The position numbers and the translations under genes were made by a program. The notes below the pieces were generated by a model, which had not been told where the DNA came from, ran no database searches, and saw only the letters and a list, made by a program, of their open reading frames with translations. Shown piece after piece: positions 41,284-54,119 of a stretch of DNA of 64,000 bases. Origin of the DNA: Herminiimonas contaminans (lineage in GTDB: Bacteria > Pseudomonadota > Gammaproteobacteria > Burkholderiales > Burkholderiaceae_D); contig NZ_JADOEL010000003.1 of the NCBI RefSeq assembly GCF_015645465.1, positions 1 through 64,000 of the forward strand, read 5' to 3'. Each line of letters starts with the position of its first letter. Positions within the stretch are counted from its first letter, which is position 1.

Positions 41284-43698
41284 ATGCGTAGTGCAATCCT
41301 TGGCTTTGTCTTGGGTGCGGCCTGGCTGCAAACGTGCGCTACGCTGCCACAATACTTCACCATCCTGCTGCTCCTGATTGCAGCCTGTGTATTGATTGCA
41401 CTGGCGCGGTACTCCATCCTGAAGAAATTCAAAATGCCCTTGTTCGTGCTATTCGGCACGGCGCTGGGTTTCGTCTGGGCAGCCTTGTTCGCGCAATTTT
41501 ATTTATCGCATGAATTGCCGAAGGAGCTGGAAGGCCGGGACATTACCGTGATAGGTACTGTTGCCAGCCTGCCGAATTATTTTGAGCGTGGCGTGCGCTT
41601 TAATTTTGCGGTGGAAGACGTGTTGCCAGTAGATGGTGTGGTGCCGACTATACCCGGCAAGCTGGCTTTGTCCTGGTACACCTCCTTCAATCCGGCCGAT
41701 GCGACGCCGGTCAGCGAGATACATGCCGGTGAGCGCTGGCAACTGACGCTGCGACTGAAGCGTCCGCATGGCAATGCGAATCCATATGGCTTTGATTACG
41801 AGCGTTGGTTGCTGGAGCAAAATATCCGTGCCACCGGCTATGTGCGTCCGGATCAAAAAGCCGAGCTCAAGAATCAGCGACTCTCTCCATTTGTGTTTAG
41901 CTTCAACAATGTGGTTGAACGCGGTCGCGGCTGGTTGCGCTCGCGTATAGAACGAACGCTGGAGGGCAAGCCTTACGCGGGTGTGATTGTGGCGTTGGTG
42001 GTGGGGGATCAGCGTGCGATCAGTCAATCGGATTGGGCCGTATTTAACCGAACCGGTGTTTCGCACCTGATTTCCATTTCTGGTTTGCACATCACCATGA
42101 TCGCGGCCATGTTTGCCGGTCTGGTCTTTGCATTGTGGCGGCGTTCTTTTTTCACCTCGGCACGACTGCCTTTGTTTTTACCTGCGCAAAAAGCCGCGGC
42201 ATTGGCAGGTGGCCTGGCGGCGCTGGTGTATGTCTTGCTGGCCGGTGCTGGTGTACCTGCACAGCGTACGCTGTATATGCTGACGGTGGTGGCACTGGCC
42301 TTGTGGCACGGTCGGATTACCAACGTCTCTTATGTATTGTGTGTGGCGCTGGGCGTGGTGGTCTTGCTTGATCCGTGGGCGGTGCTGGGGCCAGGCTTCT
42401 GGTTATCGTTTGGTGCTGTCGCGGTGATCCTCTACGTCAGCGTAGGACGCGCGCGGCCACCGAGTCAGTCCGCTGGCGCACGCTGGCGTGTCGGTTTGAA
42501 GAATGCCGGCTTGACGCAATACGCAGTGACGCTAGGGCTGGTTCCATTCACCGTCCTCTTGTTTGGCCAAGCTTCGCTGGTCAGCCCGATTGCGAATGCA
42601 GTGGCGATACCACTGGTTAGTTTCTTTGTGACGCCGCTGGCACTTGCAGGCAGTGTATTGCCCGCGCCTTTGTCTGCCTGGTGTTTAGTGTCAGCGCATT
42701 TCCTGGTTGAGATGCTGGCGCAATTGCTGGGCTGGATGAGTAGCTGGCAACTGGCGGTCTGGACGGTACCGATTCCAGGCTGGTGGATGTTTGGGCTGGC
42801 CTTGTTCGGCACTCTGTGGATGCTGGCGCCACGCGGCTGGCCGGTGCGTTATCTGGGCGCGTTCGCCTGGCTGCCTTTGCTGCTCAATACTGCCACTCAT
42901 CCGCGTGCTGGTGAAATGTGGGTGACGGCCTTTGATGTGGGGCAGGGTATGGCCTTACTGGTGGAAACGGAAAAACATCGCCTGCTCTACGATACCGGCC
43001 CCGTTTACTCGCCGGAATCGGATGGCGGTAATCGCGTGATCCTGCCTTATCTGCACGCGCGCGGGATTAATCGGCTCGACGCTGTGATGATTTCGCATAG
43101 CGATAATGATCATTCAGGCGGCGCTTTATCCATCCTGAAGGAAATAGAAGTTGCGCAGCTGTCGAGTTCCTTGCCGCTCGACCATCCGATAGTCAGTGCC
43201 GCGCCATCGCACCAGCGTTGTACGGCCGGGCAGGCCTGGGAGTGGGATGGGGCGCGCTTTGAAGTTTTACACCCGTCACCAGAGAGCTATGACAGCAGCA
43301 AGTGGAAGCCGAATGCGCGCAGTTGTACGTTGAAGATCAGCGTGGGTGAGTATGCAGTCCTGTTGCCGGGTGATATAGAGGCGCGGCAGGAAGCTGAGCT
43401 GGTCGCAAACCAGGGCGATAATTTGCGTGCCCATATATTGCTGGCACCGCACCATGGCAGTGGTACTTCTTCGACTGAGCCATTTTTGCGTGCCGTTGAT
43501 CCGCAATACGCGGTATTCCAGGTTGGCTATCGCAACCGTTACCGCCATCCGAAGCAGGAAGTCTACGATCGCTACGGAGCGCTGGGGATCTCGCGTTTGC
43601 GCAGCGATGATACCGGCGCGATCAGCCTGCGCTTTGCCCAGCAGATGCAGGTAAGTGACTATCGCAGCGAACATGCGCGCTACTGGTACGGGCGTTGA
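41284..43698 (+). CDS. comEC: DNA internalisation protein ComEC/Rec2
   Basis: 804-aa polytopic protein forming the inner-membrane channel for DNA uptake in transformation. N-terminal DUF4131-like part with OB-type region (to about 210), Competence domain with many membrane spans (VSHLISISGLHITMIAAMF at about 258, to about 520), and a C-terminal metallo-beta-lactamase-like domain (ISHSDNDHSGG about 602-612, APHHGSGTSST). Normal length. Suggests the host, or an ancestor, could take up DNA. Confidence 0.95.
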   Translation: MRSAILGFVLGAAWLQTCATLPQYFTILLLLIAACVLIALARYSILKKFKMPLFVLFGTALGFVWAALFAQFYLSHELPKELEGRDITVIGTVASLPNYFERGVRFNFAVEDVLPVDGVVPTIPGKLALSWYTSFNPADATPVSEIHAGERWQLTLRLKRPHGNANPYGFDYERWLLEQNIRATGYVRPDQKAELKNQRLSPFVFSFNNVVERGRGWLRSRIERTLEGKPYAGVIVALVVGDQRAISQSDWAVFNRTGVSHLISISGLHITMIAAMFAGLVFALWRRSFFTSARLPLFLPAQKAAALAGGLAALVYVLLAGAGVPAQRTLYMLTVVALALWHGRITNVSYVLCVALGVVVLLDPWAVLGPGFWLSFGAVAVILYVSVGRARPPSQSAGARWRVGLKNAGLTQYAVTLGLVPFTVLLFGQASLVSPIANAVAIPLVSFFVTPLALAGSVLPAPLSAWCLVSAHFLVEMLAQLLGWMSSWQLAVWTVPIPGWWMFGLALFGTLWMLAPRGWPVRYLGAFAWLPLLLNTATHPRAGEMWVTAFDVGQGMALLVETEKHRLLYDTGPVYSPESDGGNRVILPYLHARGINRLDAVMISHSDNDHSGGALSILKEIEVAQLSSSLPLDHPIVSAAPSHQRCTAGQAWEWDGARFEVLHPSPESYDSSKWKPNARSCTLKISVGEYAVLLPGDIEARQEAELVANQGDNLRAHILLAPHHGSGTSSTEPFLRAVDPQYAVFQVGYRNRYRHPKQEVYDRYGALGISRLRSDDTGAISLRFAQQMQVSDYRSEHARYWYGR

Positions 43699-43881
43699 CA
43701 GGGCGTTCCGGCGGCGTTGTGATTTTTGTACTTTTGGCGGTTTTGACGGAAAGCCTTATGCCACAAGGTTTTGCCGATGCGAGCTTGCATGCGGCCGGAT
43801 GGAAACCGGGGAATTTGTTTCACCGGCTTTAAATTCATCTGAAAACCTCGAAGAACCAGGTGGGTTTGCGGTATAATTTGA

Positions 43882-45558
<1,677 letters not shown>

Positions 45559-45640
45559 AGGGGATTAAACCCTGCAGAGTATCGAAGCAGCTTCCATATT
45601 CATACAAACGTTAAAAGAATTTGTAATTTAGGAGAATTAG

Positions 45641-46924
<1,284 letters not shown>

Positions 46925-46980
46925 GCATGATCCGGTCATGCAGCCTTGCTGTATGACCGGAATTTCCTTGTAGATGTCTG

Positions 46981-47313
46981 ATGCGTCTCATTATTCTTTG
47001 CCTCGCAGCGCTGGTAGTGCTGATCCAATTCCCGCTGTGGCTGGGGAAGGGCGGTTGGCTGCGCGTGTGGGACCTCGATCACCAGGTGGTCGCAGCACAG
47101 AAAAAGAATGACGAGCTCAAGGCGCGTAACGCCAAACTGAATTCCGAAGTACAGGATTTGAAGGAAGGTACCGGCGCCGTTGAAGAACGCGCCCGTTACG
47201 AGCTGGGCATGATCAAGGAAAACGAAGTCTTCGTGCAGATTCTTGATCCTAACAAGAAGTCCACCTTCGTTTCGATTCCCCCGCCTGTCGTAGAACCCAA
47301 AGAAAAACGTTGA
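46981..47313 (+). CDS. ftsB: Cell division protein FtsB
   Basis: 110-aa single-pass protein of the FtsQLB divisome complex. Membrane segment about 4-20, then [17 protein letters not shown] and a heptad coiled coil (about 38-70, [20 protein letters not shown]). The stretch [19 protein letters not shown] is the conserved C-terminal part. Downstream of eno, the usual place. Confidence 0.95.
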
Positions 47314-47351
47314 ATGATGCGTGTCGCAGGACACGCATCATATAGCTGGCT

Positions 47352-48278
47352 TTAGTGCTTGCTCGGGCTGGCCGGGATCAGTGTTTCGACCGGTGCTTCG
47401 CTCACGAACAGTTGTGCGCAATCGACCGGGTCAAACTCATAGTGCTGACCGCAGAAGTCGCAGTCTATCGCCAGTTTTCCCATTTCTTCCAACGCCGTTT
47501 CCACTTCCGCCTGGCCCAGCATTTTCAGCATGGAGCCGACTTTTTCACGTGTGCAGCTGCACAGGAAGTGTGGATGCTTGGGATCGAAAATGCGTATGTC
47601 TTCTTCCCAGAACAGGCGACGCATCACGGTTTCGATATCAGTCGACAACAGCTCCTCGGTGCGCAGCGTGGATGCCAGCATGACAGAGCGATCCCATGGT
47701 TCCATCTCTTCGCCGCTGGCCGATTTGATGCCGCCTTCGCCAGGCAATTTCTGCAGCAGCAAGCCACGTGAGACATTGCCATCAGCTGCCAGCCACAGGC
47801 GGGTATCCAGCTGTTCCGAACGCATCATATAATTTTCGATGACAGTCGCAACCGACTCGCCATCCAGCGGCACGATGCCCTGGTAGGCCTGCTGGCCTGG
47901 CAGTTTGTCTTTCGGGTCCAGTGTAATGACAAAGCGACCGCTGCCGTTCTGGTTGACCAGCTGCGTCAGGGTGGTGTCGTCGGCGATGACTGCAGAGTCA
48001 GCCAACTTTGCGGTGGCGCGCATATTCAGGTCGGAGTCGCATTCGACTACCAGCAAACGCAGCGGGCCGTCACCGTGGATTTGCATCACGATGGCACCAT
48101 TGAATTTTAGGTTGGCAGACAAAAGTGCAGCAGCCGACAGCATTTCGCCGAGTATGGTTTTTACCGCCGCAGGATATTCACGTCGGGCCTGTACATGTTT
48201 CCATGTCTCTGAAACATCGACCAGCTCACCGCGTACCGCAGTGTTTTCGAACATGAATTTTTGTAGTGTATCGGTCAT
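47352..48278 (-). CDS. hslO: Redox-regulated chaperone Hsp33
   Basis: 308-aa chaperone switched on by oxidation. The zinc-binding redox switch is C-x-C...C-x2-C: FLCSCTREK and DCDFCGQHY at the C-terminus. N-terminal domain includes GDGPLRLLVVECD. It converges with ftsB and is 2 bp downstream of the next gene on its strand. Confidence 0.95.
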   Translation of the reverse strand: MTDTLQKFMFENTAVRGELVDVSETWKHVQARREYPAAVKTILGEMLSAAALLSANLKFNGAIVMQIHGDGPLRLLVVECDSDLNMRATAKLADSAVIADDTTLTQLVNQNGSGRFVITLDPKDKLPGQQAYQGIVPLDGESVATVIENYMMRSEQLDTRLWLAADGNVSRGLLLQKLPGEGGIKSASGEEMEPWDRSVMLASTLRTEELLSTDIETVMRRLFWEEDIRIFDPKHPHFLCSCTREKVGSMLKMLGQAEVETALEEMGKLAIDCDFCGQHYEFDPVDCAQLFVSEAPVETLIPASPSKH

Positions 48279-48280
48279 GC

Positions 48281-48805
48281 TTATCCTATCCGTTTCAATT
48301 TATCTTTAAATTCACGCGCACGCTCTACATAGCTGTTTGCGATGCGCTGCAAGTTGGCGACATCCGCCTCGTTCAGTGTGCGTATGGCGCGGGCAGGCGC
48401 GCCGATGATCAATGAGTTATCCGGGAATTCCTTGCCTTCGGTGACCAGTGCGCCGGCACCGACCAGGCAGTTTTTGCCGATTTTGGCACCGTTGAGGATG
48501 ATGGCCTGGATTCCAACCAGTGAGCCTTCACCTATGCTGCAGCCATGTATCATCGCCTGATGACCGACGCTGACATTGTCTGCCAGCGTTAGCGGGAAGC
48601 CGGGGTCTGCGTGCAGTACCGCGCCTTCCTGCAGATTGCAGTTACGGCCGATGGTGATGTCTTCATTGTCGCCACGTATGGCCACCTGGAACCACACGCT
48701 GGAGTTGTCCTTGATGGTCACGCGTCCGACTACGGTGGCGGTATCCGTCACGTAAGCGCTGGTGGCTATGTCAGGGACGTGCTCGCCTAATTGGTAGATG
48801 GCCAT
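48281..48805 (-). CDS. Gamma-carbonic-anhydrase-like hexapeptide-repeat protein
   Basis: 174-aa left-handed beta-helix protein of the YrdA/PaaY type. The zinc-histidine pattern is present (EGAVLHADPG, VGHQAMIHGC), plus IRGDNEDITIG and VGIQAIILNGA repeats. Carbonic anhydrase activity is possible, not proven for the YrdA type. Two base pairs separate it from hslO. Confidence 0.85.
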   Translation of the reverse strand: MAIYQLGEHVPDIATSAYVTDTATVVGRVTIKDNSSVWFQVAIRGDNEDITIGRNCNLQEGAVLHADPGFPLTLADNVSVGHQAMIHGCSIGEGSLVGIQAIILNGAKIGKNCLVGAGALVTEGKEFPDNSLIIGAPARAIRTLNEADVANLQRIANSYVERAREFKDKLKRIG

Positions 48806-48974
48806 GTTGTCAGTAAAATAGTAAGGTTTTAATCGTGCCTGACCAGGCTACAAGTCCCGTAGCCGGATCAATCTCCGTAATTGGGGTCGTATTCCCGAAT
48901 TGGAAGTCCCGCGCCGAATGAATTATGGCAGCCAGCCTGGCTGCGCCAATAAAGCGCTATTTTACGTTACTCAC

Positions 48975-49808
48975 ATGCATATTCTCGAATCCACGCCCGG
49001 CGCAAACTATGAATTGCGCGCGCTGGCTCTGTATTGGGCCGGGCAGACCGACGCCGCTGCCAAGGCCGCAGGTGTGATCGGATTGGCAAAATCCTGGGCG
49101 GCAGGTCAAATCGGACTGAGTCCGGCCGCCTCTTTGCAGGCGCAAGTGAGCATCCCGGGACGCCCGGCCTTGCCCGAGCTGATCTCGCCCAAATTCGTCA
49201 AACACCGTTCCATGCGCACGACAGAGGGACGCGCCGCGTTAATCCATGCGCTGACGCATATCGAGTTCAATGCCATCAACCTGGCGCTGGATGCAATCTG
49301 GCGCTTTGTCGGTATGCCGGCGGCTTATTATGCGGACTGGCTGCAGGTCGCAGGAGAGGAAGCGCTGCATTTCTCGTTGCTGGCCGGACATTTGCAGGTA
49401 TTGGGTCATCAATATGGTGATTTCCCCGCACACAACAGTATGTGGGAAATGGCAGACAAAACCAGCAGCGATATCCTGGCGCGCATGGCGCTGGTGCCGC
49501 GTACGCTGGAAGCGCGCGGGCTGGATGCCACGCCGCTGACCCGAGCCAAGCTGGCGCAGGCGGGTGACCAGGCTGCGGCAGAGATACTGGATATCATCCT
49601 GCGCGACGAGATAGGACACGTGGCAATAGGCAATCACTGGTATAAAGTGCTGTGTGACGAGCGTGGACTTGATCCGGTGACAACGTATGCCGATTTGACC
49701 GTACACTACAAAGCACCTGTTTTGCGCGGACCATTCAATCTGGATGCACGGCGGGCGGCCGGTTTTAGTGAGCCGGAGCTGGATGCGCTGCAAGCTGAGC
49801 CACGCTAG
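48975..49808 (+). CDS. DUF455 ferritin-like protein
   Basis: 277-aa helical protein. The di-iron ligands of a ferritin-like four-helix bundle can be seen: HIEFNAINLALD, EEALHFSLLAGHL and DEIGHVAIGNHW. It belongs to the COG2833 type; a role in hydroxylation, perhaps of tRNA, has been suggested for relatives but is unproven. ATG at 48975 is preferred because MHILESTPG fits the family; earlier starts add unconserved residues. Confidence 0.8.
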   Translation: MHILESTPGANYELRALALYWAGQTDAAAKAAGVIGLAKSWAAGQIGLSPAASLQAQVSIPGRPALPELISPKFVKHRSMRTTEGRAALIHALTHIEFNAINLALDAIWRFVGMPAAYYADWLQVAGEEALHFSLLAGHLQVLGHQYGDFPAHNSMWEMADKTSSDILARMALVPRTLEARGLDATPLTRAKLAQAGDQAAAEILDIILRDEIGHVAIGNHWYKVLCDERGLDPVTTYADLTVHYKAPVLRGPFNLDARRAAGFSEPELDALQAEPR

Positions 49809-49994
49809 ATTTTCGCTTCACCTGTTGTTTGCATTTGTTACACCCTGTTACTGCATGAATGGAAACTTGGTTCAACGTTCTTAGTCTGATGGAAAGATTG
49901 TCGTATCGATAATCGCAATGCGTAGGGATGTTTCTCTGCCAGTGCATTTTGGTTTGAGGCATCTTTTTCGTATCACTTCTAAAAGGGAAAAATC

Positions 49995-50303
49995 ATGAAT
50001 TCAAGCAAAACTCTCATCTCGCTACTCGCAGCTAGTGTGTTGATCGCAGGATTGGCCGCCTGCCAGAAAAAAGAAGAAGTCAGTGGCGGCCCGGCGGAAA
50101 CCACCGGCCAGAAGATAGACCAGGCCGCAGCTGCGGCAGGGCAGAAAATAGATGAAGCAGCTGCGAAGGTTAGTGCCGAAGCAGAAAAAGCCAAGGCTGA
50201 CATTAGCCAGGGCGCTGCCAATATGACAGACGCGGCTGGTAAAAAAGTCGAAGAAGTCGGCGTGAAGATGCAAGACTCCGCTAAAGACAGCACCAGCAAG
50301 TAA
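49995..50303 (+). CDS. Small lipoprotein with amphipathic helical repeats
   Basis: 102-aa protein. Signal peptide with lipobox LAAC (Cys near residue 23), then repeats of AxxxGxKIDxAAA (TTGQKIDQAAAAAG, AGQKIDEAAAKVS and AGKKVEEVGVKMQ), giving long amphipathic helices. Such lipoproteins may be stress-induced envelope proteins. Function unknown. Followed by a strong terminator. Confidence 0.75.
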   Translation: MNSSKTLISLLAASVLIAGLAACQKKEEVSGGPAETTGQKIDQAAAAAGQKIDEAAAKVSAEAEKAKADISQGAANMTDAAGKKVEEVGVKMQDSAKDSTSK

Positions 50304-50317
50304 GCAGTTTTTCCAGC

Positions 50318-50358
50318 AAGCGCGCCGCCAGTTCTGCTGTCGGCGCGCTTTGTTTGTT
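50318..50358 (+). terminator. Intrinsic terminator
   Basis: AAGCGCGCCG (50318-50327) and CGGCGCGCTT (50341-50350) form a 10-bp GC-rich stem followed by TGTTTGTTT, 14 bp after the lipoprotein stop. Confidence 0.8.
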
Positions 50359-50485
50359 TACGCTCGTGCAGTCGTGCGGGCTTAGCCTTACAGTGGCTGG
50401 AATGTAAAATGCTTAGTAATCAATTGCAGTATTTGTTGCTCGTTTTACAGAGCTATTTCTATCGACAATTTTTATTGAATTCAGC

Positions 50486-51352
50486 ATGAAGTCTACGCGT
50501 TCGGAATGGATCAATATCCGCGGTTTGCAATACCACATACGGCATTGGGGCGAGCCTGACGCGCCTGTCCTGTTCATGCTGCACGGCTGGATGGATGTGT
50601 CGGCTTCGTTCCAGTTCCTGGTCGATAGCCTGCAAGGCGAGTGGCATGTGATTGCACCGGATTGGCGCGGTTTTGGTTTGAGCGATCATGCTGCCGGTAA
50701 CTACTGGTTTCCCGATTACCTGGCAGACCTCGATGCCATCCTGCAGCATTATTCGCCGGAACAGTCCGTCAATTTAGTTGGGCATAGCCTGGGCGCGAAC
50801 GTCGCTGGTATTTATGCGGGTGTGCGGCCGGAACGGATCGCGCGGTTGATCTTGCTGGAAGGATTCGGTATGCCGGCGACGCGAGCCGAAGATGCGCCAG
50901 CACGCTTTGCCAACTGGCTGGATGAGTTGCGTGAACCGCCCGTGTTACGCGACTACGGCAGTTCAGCAGAAGTTGCGCGACGCCTGCAGAAGAATAATCC
51001 GCGCCTGAATAATGAACGTGCGGCATTTTTATCTGTCCATTGGGCAGCGCCGGATAAGGATGGACGTTGGGAGTTGCAGGCTGATCCTGCGCATCGATTG
51101 TCGAATCCTTATCTGTATCGCATTGATGAAGTGCAGGCTTGCTGGCGCGCGATTACGGCCCCGGTTTTATGGGTGGAAGGCAAGCAGAGTGAATTGCTGG
51201 CGCGTTTTGGCGCTGACCCGCGCGCGGTGGTCGATGAGCGGATTGCTTGTATCGCCGATGCCACTGTCGTCCTGCTCGATGATGCGGGGCATATGCTGCA
51301 GCATGATCAGCCGGAACAGCTGGCTGCTGCAATGGAACAATTCCTTGTCTGA
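50486..51352 (+). CDS. Alpha/beta-hydrolase
   Basis: 288-aa hydrolase with oxyanion region HGWMD (about 33-37), nucleophile elbow GHSLGA (Ser near 96), Asp in the WVEG region and His in DDAGHMLQHDQ near 268. The DWRGFGLSD stretch is usual for the family. Substrate unknown. Confidence 0.85.
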   Translation: MKSTRSEWINIRGLQYHIRHWGEPDAPVLFMLHGWMDVSASFQFLVDSLQGEWHVIAPDWRGFGLSDHAAGNYWFPDYLADLDAILQHYSPEQSVNLVGHSLGANVAGIYAGVRPERIARLILLEGFGMPATRAEDAPARFANWLDELREPPVLRDYGSSAEVARRLQKNNPRLNNERAAFLSVHWAAPDKDGRWELQADPAHRLSNPYLYRIDEVQACWRAITAPVLWVEGKQSELLARFGADPRAVVDERIACIADATVVLLDDAGHMLQHDQPEQLAAAMEQFLV

Positions 51353-51446
51353 AGCCGCCTATTCCTTTTTGCTGTGCAGCAAATCACCGCTATCACGCGT
51401 ACAATCCTTACATGCGCCCATGCTGGCGCAAAACTATTGAATTTGC

Positions 51447-52283
51447 ATGTTAAACGCTGACCTACATTGCCACTCCAACTTTTCTGACGGTACCTTGACG
51501 CCGACGGCTCTGGCTGCACGTGCCAAGGCAAATGGCGTCGATGTATGGGCGATGACAGACCATGATGAAGTCGGCGGCCTGGCAGAAGCACGTGCTGCTG
51601 CCGCTGCGCTCGATTTGCCGTTTGTCGCGGGTGTAGAAATCTCTATCACCTGGTCTGGACAGACCGTGCATATCGTCGGTTTGCAAATCGACGAAACCAA
51701 TGAAACCCTGGTGCAGGGTCTGGCGAGTACCCGTGGCGGGCGTGAACCACGCGCGCGTGAAATTGCCGCGCAACTGGAAAAGATAGGTATCAAAGGTGCG
51801 TATGAAGGTGCACTCAAATTCGTTGATAATCCTGACCTGATTTCGCGTACCCACTTTGCGCGCTACATCATCGAACAGGGTTTATGCGATAACTTGCATG
51901 ATGTTTTTGCCAATTACCTGGGCGAGGGCAAGCCGGGTTTTGTCCCGCATCGCTGGGCCAGCCTGCAGAATTCTGTCGATTGGATACGCGCCGCCGGAGG
52001 CATCGCCGTGATCGCCCATCCGGGACGTTATAAATTTACTGATCTCGCATTTGACGCCTTGTTTAAGGAATTTAAATCTTTCGGCGGTGTCGGAATCGAA
52101 GTGACGACAGGTAGTCATACTGTCGATCAATATGATTTTTATGCGAAGGTTGCCAGGGACTATGATTTCCTCGCTTCGCGTGGTTCCGATTTTCATGGTC
52201 CAGGCGAGTCGCGCGTTGACCTGGGCGGCTTGCCGCCGCTGCCAACAGGTGTAAAACCGGTGTGGCATAACTGGGGGTGGTAA
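51447..52283 (+). CDS. PHP-domain phosphoesterase (YciV/RNase AM-like)
   Basis: 278-aa PHP protein. Metal-binding motifs: DLHCHSNFSDG (about 5-15), TDHDEVGG (about 37-44), GVEIS (about 60), IAHPGRY (about 189-195) and GSDFHGPGE (about 249-257). The layout fits the YciV family, described as a 3',5'-bisnucleotide phosphatase and 5'-3' RNA-trimming enzyme. Near yciO, as in other beta-proteobacteria. Confidence 0.85.
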   Translation: MLNADLHCHSNFSDGTLTPTALAARAKANGVDVWAMTDHDEVGGLAEARAAAAALDLPFVAGVEISITWSGQTVHIVGLQIDETNETLVQGLASTRGGREPRAREIAAQLEKIGIKGAYEGALKFVDNPDLISRTHFARYIIEQGLCDNLHDVFANYLGEGKPGFVPHRWASLQNSVDWIRAAGGIAVIAHPGRYKFTDLAFDALFKEFKSFGGVGIEVTTGSHTVDQYDFYAKVARDYDFLASRGSDFHGPGESRVDLGGLPPLPTGVKPVWHNWGW

Positions 52284-52384
52284 ATTTTGTGAAGATTTCG
52301 TTAAAAACAGTGAGTTACACTATTGAAATTTTCGATTGCGGTCTTATTTAGGAATCGCTCTTAACCCCCTCTGGAGGCTATTGA

Positions 52385-53257
52385 ATGAAACGTATTTTCC
52401 TCTTCATCGCGACGAATATTGCAGTTATCGCGGTGATGTCCGTGGTCCTGTCGCTGCTGGGCGTAGATCGCTTTATCTCGCAGGCTGGACTGAACCTGCC
52501 GATGTTGCTGGTGTTCTCGCTGGTGGTTGGCTTTACCGGTTCCATCATCTCGCTGCTGATCAGCAAGCCGATGGCCAAGTGGTCGACCGGTGCGCGCGTG
52601 ATCGATGCGCCATCGTCGAGCACTGAATTGTGGCTGGTCGATACCGTCGGCAAGCTGTCACAGCGTGCGGGTATCCGCATGCCGGAGGTCGCTGTTTATG
52701 ATGGTGAACCGAATGCATTCGCGACTGGCGCTTTTCGTGATTCCGCTCTGGTTGCGGTGTCGACCGGTCTGCTGCAAAGCATGACGAAGGAAGAAGTGGA
52801 AGCTGTGCTCGCACATGAAGTGGCTCACGTTGCCAATGGCGACATGGTGACCATGACGCTGGTGCAAGGCGTGGTCAATACTTTCGTGGTGTTCCTGTCG
52901 CGTGTGGTTGGCTACTTTGTTGATCGTGCGATTTCGCGCGACAACAATAACAGCCAGGGCATCGGTTATACGATTACCGTCATTGTGTCGCAAATCGTAT
53001 TTGGTATTGCTGCCTCGGTGATCGTTGCATGGTTCTCGCGTCATCGTGAATACCGTGCGGATGCAGGTGCTGCCAAATTGCTGGGTAGCCCGCAACCGAT
53101 GATGAAAGCGTTGGCACGTTTGGGCGGGATCGAGCCGACCAGCTTGCCGGAAGGTCTGGCTTCGCTGGGTATCAACGATAAGCCTGGATTCGCTGCCTTG
53201 TTCTCCAGCCATCCGCCTATCGAAGATCGTATTGCTGCGTTGCGTAACCTGCGATAG
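52385..53257 (+). CDS. htpX: Membrane metalloprotease HtpX
   Basis: 290-aa M48 zinc protease of inner-membrane quality control. Membrane spans about 5-25 and 35-55, HEVAH (144-148), two more spans (about 158-178 and 198-218), and the third ligand region [18 protein letters not shown]. The 101-bp leader shows no clear regulatory site. Confidence 0.95.
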   Translation: MKRIFLFIATNIAVIAVMSVVLSLLGVDRFISQAGLNLPMLLVFSLVVGFTGSIISLLISKPMAKWSTGARVIDAPSSSTELWLVDTVGKLSQRAGIRMPEVAVYDGEPNAFATGAFRDSALVAVSTGLLQSMTKEEVEAVLAHEVAHVANGDMVTMTLVQGVVNTFVVFLSRVVGYFVDRAISRDNNNSQGIGYTITVIVSQIVFGIAASVIVAWFSRHREYRADAGAAKLLGSPQPMMKALARLGGIEPTSLPEGLASLGINDKPGFAALFSSHPPIEDRIAALRNLR

Positions 53258-53277
53258 TCTTTAACAAAGGAAGACAC

Positions 53278-53318
53278 GGCGGCGGTGGCTAAAAAAGCTG
53301 CCGCCGCCCTTATTATTT
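53278..53318 (+). terminator. Terminator-like hairpin after htpX
   Basis: GGCGGCGGTGGC and GCTGCCGCCGCC form a GC-rich imperfect stem with an A-rich loop followed by CTTATTATTTT. It ends just before the next start codon, so it may also hide that gene's RBS. Confidence 0.6.
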
Positions 53319-53319
53319 T

Positions 53320-53943
53320 ATGAGCCAATTTTTTCAAATCCATCCTGACAATCCGCAAGCGCGATTGATCAGCCAGGCGGTGCAAATCATCCGGGACGGT
53401 GGCATTGTCGCCTTGCCGACTGATTCCTGTTACGCGCTGGTTTGTCATCTCGACGACAAGGACGCCGTGGCGCGCCTGCGTCGCATACGTAATGTCGATG
53501 ACAAGCATCACCTGACGCTGCTGTGCCGCGACCTGAGCGAGATTTCGCTGTACGCCAAAGTGGATAATCAGCAGTACCGTTTGCTGAAAGCGGCGACGCC
53601 GGGTGCTTATACTTTCATCCTCGAAGCGACCAAGGAAGTGCCGCGTCGCCTGAGTCATCCATCGCGCAAAACCATAGGTTTGCGCGTACCGGAAAACCGT
53701 ATCGTGCATGCCTTGCTGGAAGAGTTGGCGCAGCCTTTGCTGGGCACCACGCTGATCCTGCCGGGTGAAGATGAGCCGCTGACCGATCCGGAAGAGGTAC
53801 GTGACCGCCTGAACAAAGTAGTGGACCTGGTGATCGATGGTGGTGCCTGCAGTTTTGAGCCGACTACCGTGATCGACCTGACCAGCGGTGAACCTGTATT
53901 GCAGCGCCAGGGGCGCGGCGATGTTGCACTGTTTGGTCTGTAA
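53320..53943 (+). CDS. YciO-like protein (Sua5/YciO/YrdC family)
   Basis: 207-aa protein with the YrdC fold: VALPTDSCYALVCHL (about 30-44), KHHLTLLCRDLSEIS, PGAYTFILEATKEVPRRL, and KTIGLRVPEN. Related TsaC makes threonylcarbamoyl-AMP for the t6A tRNA modification; YciO-type members are less well understood. Ends with the family-type FEPTTVIDLTSGEPVLQRQGRGD in pieces. Confidence 0.85.
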   Translation: MSQFFQIHPDNPQARLISQAVQIIRDGGIVALPTDSCYALVCHLDDKDAVARLRRIRNVDDKHHLTLLCRDLSEISLYAKVDNQQYRLLKAATPGAYTFILEATKEVPRRLSHPSRKTIGLRVPENRIVHALLEELAQPLLGTTLILPGEDEPLTDPEEVRDRLNKVVDLVIDGGACSFEPTTVIDLTSGEPVLQRQGRGDVALFGL

Positions 53944-54119
53944 TGAGAACGCATCTCACGGATATTGGTGAAATGAGTTCTAACCTTTCCCCTCGCGCTT
54001 GTCGGCTCTGACCGGCAGGCGCGTCTTGTATGCCGCCATGCTAGTCCTGAGGGGGTATATATCCGATTGCTTACGCCGTTGTCATAAACGACGGCATCCC
54101 CTCTGATAAAATTCTGCCG